DNA of 58,310 bases, taken from positions 1 to 58,310 of the forward strand of contig CAIKWE010000024.1 in assembly GCA_903831085.1 (NCBI GenBank), written 5' to 3'. Below, one piece after another: positions 34,515-42,990 of the stretch. This DNA is from an uncultured Verrucomicrobiota bacterium. GTDB taxonomy: Bacteria > Verrucomicrobiota > Kiritimatiellia > Kiritimatiellales > Tichowtungiaceae. Below the pieces are notes generated by a model. It searched no databases. It was given only the letters and a program-made list of their open reading frames with translations, and had not been told where the DNA came from. The translations under genes were made by a program, and so were the position numbers. The first letter of the stretch is position 1; every line of letters starts with the position of its first letter.

Positions 34515-35525
34515 TTAATGTTTTTGTGTATCCGGATCGGGCTCCTCTTGTTCCGGATGTTCCCCTGTGCCCTCGTGCTTGCAAATCAACATAATAAAAA
34601 CGGCGGAAAGCAATGTGAAGACCAGCGCCTGAATGATCCCGACCAGCACTTCCATCAGATAAAACGGAACCGGCAGCAGCCAGCTGATCGCGGGAATCTT
34701 ATGCAACATGGTGTCCATCATCACCTCGCCGGCAAAAATATTGCCGTACAACCGAACCGCCAGCGAAAAGGGGCGGATCATGATCGATATGATTTCGAGC
34801 AGCCCGACCGCCAGAAAAACCACGACCATCACAAAATACATGATGCCCTTCGCATCACCCTGAGGCGCAAAGATGTGCTTGAGAATTCCAACGGGACCGT
34901 TTTCTTTCCACGCCCAAATAAACCAAAAGAAGAAAAACAGCGCACCCAGCGCCAGCGTGGTGTTCAGATCGGCGTTGATTCCGCGGAACAGCGGCTGCGA
35001 CACTTTAAACATATGTTCTGTTTCGTGCCCCCAGCCGATACTTCCGATACCTGGAAACAGTCCCAACACATTGGAGCAGAGAATAAAAATGAAGAAGGAT
35101 CCCAGCAGCCAGAATGTCTTTTGCGCCAGTTTCCCTCCCATGATGTCTGTGAGAAATCCGTGCAGAAAAATTACCAGCGATTCAACGATACCGGTAAACA
35201 TTGTGCTGCGTCCGGCCCGAACCTGCTGGCGAAACCGCACCGAGACAACGATCAGGATAAACGCGGCGAGCCAGCCGGTAATCATGGAATTGGTAACCGG
35301 CACACCGCTGGCCGTAAAAATCACCGGAGCCTGAGCAGACAGGTGTTCTCCGCCCTCTTCTTCTACGGCTGATGTTTTTGTGATGGATTCCGGCACACTG
35401 GCAGCAACATTAGCAAACGACAAATCGGTGGCGACGAACACAAATGTAAGAAGCAACACGCACATCCGGCGGCCGGCCGGGTTCAAACCGTTCATGAGAG
35501 GCCGATTGGATGTTTTTTTTCGCAT
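34515..35525 (-). CDS. atpB: ATP synthase F0 subunit a
   Basis: The stator channel subunit, 336 residues. The essential Arg lies in the penultimate helix (IMIRPFSLAVRLYGNIFAGE), and the last helix segment LVGIIQALVFTLLSAVFI is typical. An N-terminal extension of about 75 residues contains a signal-like hydrophobic stretch (CVLLLTFVFVATDLSFA) and an acidic linker before helix 1. Long N-termini occur in several PVC and Bacteroidetes subunits. The start follows the EIIA stop by 3 bp and lacks its own ribosome site, so translation is probably coupled. Confidence 0.94.
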   Translation of the reverse strand: MRKKTSNRPLMNGLNPAGRRMCVLLLTFVFVATDLSFANVAASVPESITKTSAVEEEGGEHLSAQAPVIFTASGVPVTNSMITGWLAAFILIVVSVRFRQQVRAGRSTMFTGIVESLVIFLHGFLTDIMGGKLAQKTFWLLGSFFIFILCSNVLGLFPGIGSIGWGHETEHMFKVSQPLFRGINADLNTTLALGALFFFFWFIWAWKENGPVGILKHIFAPQGDAKGIMYFVMVVVFLAVGLLEIISIMIRPFSLAVRLYGNIFAGEVMMDTMLHKIPAISWLLPVPFYLMEVLVGIIQALVFTLLSAVFIMLICKHEGTGEHPEQEEPDPDTQKH

Positions 35526-35528
35526 GGG

Positions 35529-35993
35529 TTAAATGCCCGTGTCCGTCATAATCTTAAAGACGGTCTCCGCATCCTTTGCTGCCAGAATTTTTTTGCGGTT
35601 GGCCTCCGACTGTAACAGCCGTCCGATCTCCGCCAGACAGCGCATATGCGGCCCGACCTGCGTTGCGGACGACAGAATTAAAATGATGATTTTCGACGGC
35701 TGACCATCGGCGCTTTTAAAATCAATACCTTTCTGTTTCAACCCGACTGCCACCAGCAGCCGGTCAATCGACGCGGGCTTCCCGTGAGGAACGGCGATGC
35801 CGTTTTCCAGACTGGTGCTCATCTTCTGTTCGCGTTCCATCACCACGTTTATGGCATCTTCCGGATTGCGCAAACGATGCTTTGCGTGGATCAGACCGAC
35901 GAGTTCGCGAATGGCCTCGTCCCGACGGGTTGAATTTAACTCAATCCGAATACAGGCGGGATCCAGACCGCTCTTTAAAACTTCATTAGACAT
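35529..35993 (-). CDS. PTS EIIA (fructose/Ntr type) leading the atp operon
   Basis: A single-domain EIIA of 154 residues. The phosphorylatable His is in GIAVPHGKP (about 65-73), with LILSSATQVGPHMRCLAEIGRLL the usual C-terminal half. It is most like EIIA-Ntr, a regulator rather than a sugar carrier. It occupies the place usually taken by atpI, with its stop 3 bp before atpB, so it is the first cistron of the ATP synthase operon. A link between phosphotransferase state and ATP synthase or ion balance is inferred. I start at 35993 after GGAAAG; 36026 is possible. Confidence 0.85.
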   Translation of the reverse strand: MSNEVLKSGLDPACIRIELNSTRRDEAIRELVGLIHAKHRLRNPEDAINVVMEREQKMSTSLENGIAVPHGKPASIDRLLVAVGLKQKGIDFKSADGQPSKIIILILSSATQVGPHMRCLAEIGRLLQSEANRKKILAAKDAETVFKIMTDTGI

Positions 35994-36203
35994 GGCCGAT
36001 CTTTCCGGGAAAAACGCCGGCTGCATGGTGTGTTCATGTACCGTTTACAGGCTTTCCCCTGTCGAAAAAATAGAAAACCACGGTGGGTTTATACCAACGC
36101 CTATTTCAGGTCAATTGGTTTCTCTTTTTTTGTCCCGATTTTTCATTGACCGTCTGCCGATGAAGAGCAGAATGCCGCTTTCATTTTTTATTCGGAACCC
36201 ATC

Positions 36204-36650
36204 ATGAATCTAAAAAAGATTCTCACTAAAGATACGATCCTGCCGGAGCTGAAAGCGGATACTAAACAGGGTGTTATCGAAGAAATAATCGCCTTTATGG
36301 CCGCCGCAGGAAAACTCACCGGCCGCGAGGCGGCGGCGCAGGCCGTATTGGCCCGCGAAGCCAAGATGTCAACCGGTATGCAGAACGGTGTGGCTATCCC
36401 GCACGGTAAAACGGACGCAGTGGATCATCTGGTTGCCGCCATCGCCATTCACCACAGCGGTGTTGATTTCGCCGCCATGGACGGTAAGCCTTCCCATATT
36501 TTCATCACGACGCTTTCTCCCGAAAATCGCGCGGGACCGCACATTCAGTTTCTGGCGGAAATCAGCAGGTTGCTAAGCCAGCCGGAGTTGCCCGGAAAGT
36601 TGCTGGACGCCGCCACCGCCGATGAAATTCTCCATCTTCTGACCGCTTAA
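36204..36650 (+). CDS. PTS EIIA (fructose/Ntr type) upstream of kup
   Basis: A single-domain EIIA of 148 residues with active-site His in GVAIPHGKTD and the C-terminal ENRAGPHIQFLAEISRLLS. It resembles the divergent EIIA at 35529-35993, so the two are ancient paralogues sharing a 210-bp intergenic region that must carry both promoters. In E. coli, EIIA-Ntr controls potassium uptake and the K+-sensor kinase. Here the gene is followed by a small ORF and the potassium transporter kup, which suggests the same job. Confidence 0.87.
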   Translation: MNLKKILTKDTILPELKADTKQGVIEEIIAFMAAAGKLTGREAAAQAVLAREAKMSTGMQNGVAIPHGKTDAVDHLVAAIAIHHSGVDFAAMDGKPSHIFITTLSPENRAGPHIQFLAEISRLLSQPELPGKLLDAATADEILHLLTA

Positions 36651-36660
36651 AGGAATCGCT

Positions 36661-36780
36661 ATGCTTCCTGCCGCCAATCCCCTTGAGCCCGCCCCTGTTG
36701 CTGTTCGGGCAATGGTCGATTTTTATTCCCTTGCGTACCGGCTTCTGATACACGAACTCTCTTTTGCTCTCCATGACTAG
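36661..36780 (+). CDS. 39-residue ORF between EIIA and kup
   Basis: AAAGGAATCGCT precedes an ATG 10 bp after the EIIA stop, opening 39 codons that end 12 bp before kup. The peptide has a Pro/Ala N-terminus and an amphipathic helix-like C-terminal half (VDFYSLAYRLLIHELSFAL). The good ribosome site and exact fit in the gap argue for translation. No family recognised; it may couple kup translation or be a small transporter partner. Confidence 0.5.
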   Translation: MLPAANPLEPAPVAVRAMVDFYSLAYRLLIHELSFALHD

Positions 36781-36792
36781 AAAAGTAAAACT

Positions 36793-38673
36793 ATGCAAAC
36801 AGCCGAAATAAGCCGCCAGAGAACAGCCGGCCTGGTGGTGTGCGCACTGGGCGTGGTGTTCGGAGACATCGGCACCAGTCCGCTATACGCCTTGCGCGAG
36901 TGTTTCCACGGGGCCCACGGATTGACCCCCTCGGCACCGCATGTGCTGGGCGTGCTTTCGCTGGTTATCTGGACTCTGATCCTGATCGTTTGTCTGAAAT
37001 ATATGTCTTTCGTCCTGCGGGCGGACAACCACGGCGAAGGTGGCATTTTAGCGCTGTTCGCTCTCACCCGCGCCGATGAGGCCGGACAGGGGAAACGCCG
37101 GACTATCCTGGTGCTGACCGGCCTGCTGGGAGCCAGCCTGCTCTACGGCGACGGCATGATAACCCCCTGCATCACCGTGCTCGGCGCGGTGGAGGGGTTG
37201 AATGTCGCCACACCCTTTTTCGAACCTTGGATTATTCCCCTGAGCCTTGGTATTCTGATCGCCATCTTCGCCGTGCAGCACAAAGGCACCGGCAAAGTCG
37301 GCGGAGTGTTCGGCCCGATCATGCTGGTCTGGTTCATCGCCATCGGCCTGCTCGGTCTGCGCGGAATCCTGATGGCTCCCGAAGTGCTGGCCGCGCTTTC
37401 GCCCTGGCATGGCATCGATTTCCTTTTGCACAGCGGCAAAATCGGTTTCGTGGTTATGGGCGCGGTATTTCTGGCGGTGACCGGCGCGGAGGCGCTCTAT
37501 GCGGACCTCGGCCATTTCGGCCCACGCCCCATCCGGCTGGGATGGTTTCTTGTCGCGTTCCCGGCTCTGGCTCTGAATTACTTCGGACAGGGCGCACTGA
37601 TTCTGAAACAGCCGGAGGCGCTGGCCAATCCGTTCTACATGCTCGCTCCCGGCTGGGCGCTCTATCCGCTCGTCGTGCTCGCTACCGTCGCCTCAGTCAT
37701 CGCATCACAGGCGCTCATCTCCGGCGCGTTTTCCCTGACCATGCAGGCGATCCAGATGGGCTATCTCCCCCGTATGGAAATCCGTCACACCTCGTCTGAA
37801 CAGCGCGGCCAGATTTATATTCCGACCATCAACAACTTCCTGCTCTTCTGCTGCCTCGCGCTGGTGCTCGGCTTTCGCTCCTCCAGCAACCTGGCCTCGG
37901 CTTACGGTGTCGCCGTCACGCTGACCATGATCTCCACCACCGTACTGCTTTTCATCGTGGCGCGCAGACGCTGGGGCTGGAATGTGCTGGGAACCGGCGC
38001 GTTATGCGCGGGTCTTCTCCTGGTGGAAATTATTTTCTTCGCCGCCAACGCCCTGAAAATCTGGCGCGGCGGTTGGCTCCCGCTGGTGGTCGCCGCCGGA
38101 TTCCTGGCTGTCATGACTACATGGCGGACGGGCCGGCGACTGCTCAGCCGGCATATGAAAGAAGGCCTGCTGCCGCTGGAAACCTTCCTCGACGACCTGA
38201 GTCTTGGTCATGCGATGCGGGTGCCTGGCACGGCGGTCTATATGTACGGCAATCTTCTCGGCACACCGCTGGCTCTGCTTCAGAATTTCAAACTCAACCG
38301 CTCTGTGCATGAACGCGTGGTTCTTCTCACGATTCTGGCCACCGAAGAACCCTACGTGGATCCCGCCGTGCGGCTGCAGGTGGAAACTCTAACGAGCGGA
38401 TTTCACCGGGTCATCGCCCGCTACGGGTTCATGGAAAAAGCCGCCATCGGGGAAATCTTCTCCGGCTGCCGCGAACGCGGCCTTGATCTGTCTCCGAACG
38501 CCTGCACCTTTGTCCTCAGCCGCGAAACGCTGGTGAGAACACCGTCCAAAGGAATGGCCATGTGGAGAAAATATCTCTTTACGCTCATGTCCCGCAACGC
38601 CCAGTCGGCCACCGCCTTCTTCGGCCTGCCCGCCAACCGCGTCGTCGAAATGGGCATGCAGATCGAGTTTTGA
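36793..38673 (+). CDS. kup: KUP-family potassium uptake protein
   Basis: A 626-residue K+/H+ symporter with about 12 membrane helices in the first 430 residues and a soluble C-terminal domain. The family signature GVVFGDIGTSPLYALRE is at residues 17-33; DNHGEGGILALFALTR and LLYGDGMITPCITVLGAVEG are also typical. It is inner-membrane located. It follows EIIA and the 39-residue ORF on the same strand, so transcription with a regulatory EIIA is likely. Confidence 0.97.
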   Translation: MQTAEISRQRTAGLVVCALGVVFGDIGTSPLYALRECFHGAHGLTPSAPHVLGVLSLVIWTLILIVCLKYMSFVLRADNHGEGGILALFALTRADEAGQGKRRTILVLTGLLGASLLYGDGMITPCITVLGAVEGLNVATPFFEPWIIPLSLGILIAIFAVQHKGTGKVGGVFGPIMLVWFIAIGLLGLRGILMAPEVLAALSPWHGIDFLLHSGKIGFVVMGAVFLAVTGAEALYADLGHFGPRPIRLGWFLVAFPALALNYFGQGALILKQPEALANPFYMLAPGWALYPLVVLATVASVIASQALISGAFSLTMQAIQMGYLPRMEIRHTSSEQRGQIYIPTINNFLLFCCLALVLGFRSSSNLASAYGVAVTLTMISTTVLLFIVARRRWGWNVLGTGALCAGLLLVEIIFFAANALKIWRGGWLPLVVAAGFLAVMTTWRTGRRLLSRHMKEGLLPLETFLDDLSLGHAMRVPGTAVYMYGNLLGTPLALLQNFKLNRSVHERVVLLTILATEEPYVDPAVRLQVETLTSGFHRVIARYGFMEKAAIGEIFSGCRERGLDLSPNACTFVLSRETLVRTPSKGMAMWRKYLFTLMSRNAQSATAFFGLPANRVVEMGMQIEF

Positions 38674-38724
38674 CGAGTCCGGTAAATTTCTTCCAACTCT
38701 TGAAAATTTGACTACACTCCCCGC

Positions 38725-41538
38725 ATGAGCAAAAAGCTATTTCTCCTCGACGGCATGGCGCTGGTTTACCGGTCTTACTTCGCCTTCATGCGCAACCCGA
38801 TGATCAATTCGAAGGGTCGTAATGTTTCCGCCGTCTTCGGTTTTCTTAACACCCTGCTCGAACTGCTCGAAAAGCAGAGCCCGACGCACATCGCCGTCGC
38901 TTTCGACGTTTCCGGCCCGACCTTCCGCCACGACAAATTTCCCGAATACAAAGCGCAGCGCGAAGAAACCCCCGAGGAGATCCGCGCCGCCGTTCCCTGC
39001 ATTCAGGAATTCCTGAAAGCGTTCAATATTCCGATCATCACTGCGCAGGGTTTTGAAGCTGATGACCTGATCGGCACGCTCGCCCGCCTCGCCGAAAAAG
39101 AAGGCTTCGACACCTACATGGTCACGCCCGACAAAGATTTTACCCAGCTCGTCGACGCGCACACTTTCGTTTACAAACCCGCCAAGAGCGGACTGCCGCC
39201 GGAAATCATGGGCGTTCCCGAAGTGCTCAAATACTGGGAGATCGAGCGCATCGATCAGGTCACCGACATTCTCGGCCTCGCGGGCGACGCCGCCGACAAT
39301 ATTCCCGGCGTGCCGGGCGTCGGCCCGAAGACCGCGCAGAAACTGATCGCGCAGTACGGCTCGATCGAAAACCTTCTCGAACACACCGGCGAACTGAAGG
39401 GCAAGCTCAAGGAAAACCTCGAAGCCAACAAGGAACGCGCCCGGCTCTGCAAATGGCTCGTCACCATCAAAACCGATTCGCCGGTCGACTATGATCCGGA
39501 CGGACTGCACCGCGGCAAACTCGACGAAGAAAAACTCGCCGCCCTCTTTTCTGAATTTGAATTCTCATCCTTCTCCAAACGGCTCTTCGGCAAACCCGCC
39601 GCGCCGGTGGTACGGGCGACATTCATGTCGGCCCCTACCACCACCCCGGGCGGACAAGGCGATCTGTTCTCCTTTGCCCTTCGGCAAGACTCAGGGCAGG
39701 CGGCGCAACCGGATGAGGCTCCGGTTTACAAAACCATCGACGACGTAAAACACTCTTACCGCCTCGTCCAGACCTTGGAAGAACGCAAGGCGCTGGCGGA
39801 AAAATTGGGTCAAGCGGCACGCTTGTGCTTTGATACCGAAACCACCGGACTCGATCCGCGCGCCTCGCGGCTTGTCGGCATGTCGTTTTCCGTAAAACCG
39901 CACGAAGCGTGGTTCGTCACGCTTCCGCCCGACGATGCGGAGCGGCAAAAGGCGCTCGAACTTTTCAGGCCGCTCTTCGAAAACGAACAGATCGAAAAGA
40001 CCGGCCACAACCTGAAGTTCGATATTGCCATGCTTCGCGCCGCCGGAATTGAAGTGCGCGGAAAATTGTTCGACACGATGCTCGCCCATTACCTACTCGA
40101 TCCCGACCAGCGCCACGGACTCGACAAGCTGGCCGGAACGCACCTCGGCTACGCGCCGGTTCCGATCACCGCGCTGATCGGCGAAAAAAAGAGCGAACAG
40201 CTCTCCATGGCCGACGTGTTGATCGATAAGCTCAGCGACTACGCCTGTGAAGATGCCGACGTCACCATCCAGCTCCGCAAAATCCTCGAGCCGCAGCTTG
40301 AGAAACAGAAACTCACCAACGTCTTCGACACCATCGAGTGTCCGCTCATTCCGGTGCTGGTCGAAATGGAAGCCAACGGCATCGCGCTCGACACCGCCGC
40401 GCTGAAAGAAATTTCCAACAAGCTGGCGGTCGAAATCGCGGAACAGGAAAAGCGTATCTATCAACTGGCCGGACGCGAATTCAATCTCAACTCGCCGAAG
40501 CAGCTCGGCGAAGTGCTCTTCGATGAACTAAAGCTGGCCGACAAGCCGAAGAAAACCAAGACCGGGCAGTACACCACCAACGAAGAAGTGCTCGACCAGT
40601 TGGCGACCGAACATGAAATCGCCCGCGTCCTGCTCGACTACCGCACCGCGAGCAAACTCAAAAGCACCTACGTCGATGCCCTGCCGGAATTCATTTCCAA
40701 AAAAACCGGCCGCATCCATACCTCGTTCAGCCAGGCCGTCACCACCACCGGACGGTTGGCGTCGAGCGACCCAAACATTCAGAACATTCCCGTCCGCACC
40801 GAACAGGGACAGGAAATCCGCCGCGCCTTCGTCGCCGGTTCCAAGGAATTCACTTTGCTCGCCGCCGACTATTCACAGATCGAACTGCGCATCATGGCGC
40901 ACCTCAGCGGCGATCAGTACATGAAGCAGGCTTTTGTCAGCGGCGAAGACATTCACACCGCCACCGCCGCGCGCGTCTTCGGCGTCGCGCTGGCCGACGT
41001 CACCTCCGACATGCGCCGCAAAGCCAAGATGGTCAACTTCGGCATCATCTACGGCATCTCCGCCTTCGGCCTCGCCCAGCGCCTGCGCATTCCGCGCAAA
41101 GAAGCGGCGGAAATTATCGAGAGCTATTTCAAACAGTATCCGGCAGTAAAAGCCTGCATGGACGGCATCATCGAAACTGCGCGCAACAAAGGCTACGTCG
41201 AAACCATCGCCGGACGACGACGCCACATCCGCGACATCAACACCGCCAACGGCACCGTGCGTGCCGCCGCCGAGCGCTACGCCATCAACGCGCCGATCCA
41301 AGGCTCCGCCGCCGACATGATCAAGATCGCCATGATCCGCATCCACGCCCTGCTGAAACAGAAGCACGCCAAAACCCGGCTCCTGTTGCAGGTTCATGAC
41401 GAACTCGTCTTTGAACTGCACAAGGACGAACACGCTCTCATCGAAGAAATCCGCGAGCTGATGAGTTCCGCCCTGCCGTTATCCGTTCCCGTCGTCGTCG
41501 ACTGCGGCACCGGCAACAACTGGCTTGAGGCGCATTAG
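38725..41538 (+). CDS. polA: DNA polymerase I
   Basis: A 937-residue repair and Okazaki-fragment polymerase. The N-terminal 5'-3' exonuclease has FDVSGPTFRH and GLAGDAADNIPGVPGVGPKTA. The 3'-5' proofreading domain is active-looking (FDTETTGLDP, HNLKFDIAM, YACEDADVT). The polymerase domain has motif A DYSQIELRIMAHLSGD, motif B RRKAKMVNFGIIYG and motif C QVHDELVFE. A REP-like repeat (GCCCT...AGGGC, 39676-39697) is inserted in frame in the linker before the proofreading domain. The final 71 bp are duplicated at 42905-42975. No ribosome site is evident before the ATG. Confidence 0.98.
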   Translation: MSKKLFLLDGMALVYRSYFAFMRNPMINSKGRNVSAVFGFLNTLLELLEKQSPTHIAVAFDVSGPTFRHDKFPEYKAQREETPEEIRAAVPCIQEFLKAFNIPIITAQGFEADDLIGTLARLAEKEGFDTYMVTPDKDFTQLVDAHTFVYKPAKSGLPPEIMGVPEVLKYWEIERIDQVTDILGLAGDAADNIPGVPGVGPKTAQKLIAQYGSIENLLEHTGELKGKLKENLEANKERARLCKWLVTIKTDSPVDYDPDGLHRGKLDEEKLAALFSEFEFSSFSKRLFGKPAAPVVRATFMSAPTTTPGGQGDLFSFALRQDSGQAAQPDEAPVYKTIDDVKHSYRLVQTLEERKALAEKLGQAARLCFDTETTGLDPRASRLVGMSFSVKPHEAWFVTLPPDDAERQKALELFRPLFENEQIEKTGHNLKFDIAMLRAAGIEVRGKLFDTMLAHYLLDPDQRHGLDKLAGTHLGYAPVPITALIGEKKSEQLSMADVLIDKLSDYACEDADVTIQLRKILEPQLEKQKLTNVFDTIECPLIPVLVEMEANGIALDTAALKEISNKLAVEIAEQEKRIYQLAGREFNLNSPKQLGEVLFDELKLADKPKKTKTGQYTTNEEVLDQLATEHEIARVLLDYRTASKLKSTYVDALPEFISKKTGRIHTSFSQAVTTTGRLASSDPNIQNIPVRTEQGQEIRRAFVAGSKEFTLLAADYSQIELRIMAHLSGDQYMKQAFVSGEDIHTATAARVFGVALADVTSDMRRKAKMVNFGIIYGISAFGLAQRLRIPRKEAAEIIESYFKQYPAVKACMDGIIETARNKGYVETIAGRRRHIRDINTANGTVRAAAERYAINAPIQGSAADMIKIAMIRIHALLKQKHAKTRLLLQVHDELVFELHKDEHALIEEIRELMSSALPLSVPVVVDCGTGNNWLEAH
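39676..39697. repeat. REP-like palindrome within polA
   Basis: GCCCT and AGGGC bracket TTCGGCAAGACTC-like sequence. The CCTTCGGCAAG...CTCAGGGC pattern is a known kind of intergenic REP in many genomes. Here it encodes ALRQDSGQA in the variable linker of polymerase I. Confidence 0.5.
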
Positions 41539-41552
41539 GGCCGGATCGCCAG

Positions 41553-41621
41553 CTTGCAATTAGCCGACGCCAACACTTGCAATTAGCCGAAATAAGAACT
41601 TGCAATCAGCCGACGCTAAGC
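41553..41621. repeat. Three 23-bp tandem repeats downstream of polA
   Basis: Units starting CTTGCAAT at 41553, 41576 and 41599 share the core CTTGCAATTAGCCGA, with period exactly 23. They lie between the polA stop and the ATPase gene, inside the inserted block. They could be a regulator-binding array or a recombination site. Confidence 0.8.
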
Positions 41622-41638
41622 GCTAACTGTGTCTAGCC

Positions 41639-42880
41639 ATGGAAACAACGTCGATCTATCCAAGATTTCTTCTGCCCCGTGTCCGTGAGGCGCTTCGCGA
41701 CACGCCAGCCGTTCTCATTCACGGCCCGCGACAATGCGGAAAAACCACTTTAGCTCGATTGATAGATCGCCGTTATTCTTATGTTACTTTTGATGACGAA
41801 AACAAACTAGTCGCAGCAAAAGAAGACCCCATTGGTTTCGTAGACGCGCTTCCCGCGCGAACCGTCTTGGACGAAATACAACGGGCTCCGTTTCTTTTCA
41901 CGGCATTGAAACGTTCCATTGACGAAAATCGTCGGCCCGGCCGCTTCTTGATGACCGGTTCAGCCAATCTGATGCTGTTGCCGCAAGTGACCGACTCGTT
42001 GGCTGGTCGCCTCGAAATTCTCCGGCTGTTTCCTCTTTCGGAGTGTGAGATGGGACAGAAAAATTCCGGGCTGGCAAAGCGCCTGTTTAAAAAGCCTTTT
42101 TCCTTCACCGGAGAGGGGATCCCCGAAGAAGAACTGATTCAGCGTGTTATTCGCGGCGGCTTTCCGGAAGCCGTGCTGCGCAGCACTCCGGCCCGGCGCA
42201 GACAATGGCACACCAATTATATCGAAGCCATTATCCAGAGGGATATTCAGGACGTGGCCAGAATTTCCGCGCTGGATCAAATTCCGAAACTGCTGCTCAT
42301 GCTCAGCAATCAAAGCGGACAACTCGTAAATGTGAGCGAAATAGCCAAAGCCTTTCAGTTGAGCCGGCCCACGTTGGATCACTATATCGCCCTTCTGAAA
42401 AAACTGTTCCTGCTGGAACTTCTGCCGCCCTGGTTCAGCAATCAAAATAACCGCTTGGTAAAAACGCCGAAAGTCCATCTGGCCGATACCGGTCTGGCCT
42501 GTGCCACGCTGGGAACAAATGAGCGCCACCTTGCTCAAACCCGTCCATTATGGGGCCGAATGCTGGAAACCTTCGTCTTCAACGAACTCCGTCGTCAGGC
42601 AAGCTGGTGCGAAGAACCCCTGCGCTTCTTCCACTACCGGGATCGCGACGACTATGAAGTGGATATCGTGATCGAAAATCAGTCGGGAGAACTGACTGGA
42701 ATAGAAGTTAAGTCGTCCGCAACCGTTCAGGCTCACGATTTCAAAGGATTGAAACAACTTCAGCGAACAGCCCCCGGCGCGATGAAACAGGGGATTCTCC
42801 TTTATCGCGGAAAAGAAACCCTTTCCTTTGGACAAGGCATGATCGCCCTGCCTATTGATGCGCTATGGAATATCAAATGA
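41639..42880 (+). CDS. AAA ATPase with DUF4143 (nuclease-like) C-terminus
   Basis: A 413-residue protein of the AAA_14/DUF4143 type. Walker A is GPRQCGKTTLARL (about residue 30), Walker B TVLDEIQRAP, and the sensor-like MTGSANLMLLPQVTDSLAGR follows. A winged-helix segment (VSEIAKAFQLSRPTLDHYIALL) precedes a PD-(D/E)xK-like end (DYEVDIVIENQSGELTGIEVKSS). These proteins are frequent, highly mobile accessory genes in many bacteria and archaea; their role is unclear. The gene lies between the intact polA and a duplicate of the polA end, so it was acquired as an insertion. The genome palindrome is absent from it. Confidence 0.9.
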   Translation: METTSIYPRFLLPRVREALRDTPAVLIHGPRQCGKTTLARLIDRRYSYVTFDDENKLVAAKEDPIGFVDALPARTVLDEIQRAPFLFTALKRSIDENRRPGRFLMTGSANLMLLPQVTDSLAGRLEILRLFPLSECEMGQKNSGLAKRLFKKPFSFTGEGIPEEELIQRVIRGGFPEAVLRSTPARRRQWHTNYIEAIIQRDIQDVARISALDQIPKLLLMLSNQSGQLVNVSEIAKAFQLSRPTLDHYIALLKKLFLLELLPPWFSNQNNRLVKTPKVHLADTGLACATLGTNERHLAQTRPLWGRMLETFVFNELRRQASWCEEPLRFFHYRDRDDYEVDIVIENQSGELTGIEVKSSATVQAHDFKGLKQLQRTAPGAMKQGILLYRGKETLSFGQGMIALPIDALWNIK

Positions 42881-42904
42881 GAATTCTCCGCCACCCAATA
42901 CTCG

Positions 42905-42975
42905 CCGCCCTGCCGTTATCCGTTCCCGTCGTCGTCGACTGCGGCACTGGCAACAACTGGCTCGAAGCTCACTAA
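42905..42975 (+). pseudogene. Remnant of the polA 3' end
   Basis: These 71 bp align without gaps to 41468-41538 with six differences: ACC/ACT, CTT/CTC, GAG/GAA, GCG/GCT, CAT/CAC and TAG/TAA. All are synonymous, including the stop. The encoded tail (VVVDCGTGNNWLEAH-stop) is identical to that of polA. This is the end of a diverged polA allele stranded downstream of the ATPase gene. Confidence 0.92.
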
Positions 42976-42990
42976 TATGAAATAAACATC

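Noticed and set aside
41639-42880. DUF4143 ATPase as a transposase responsible for its own insertion
   Set aside because: It has AAA and nuclease-like domains but no known transposase catalytic core, and the flanks are gene-end duplications rather than short target-site repeats.
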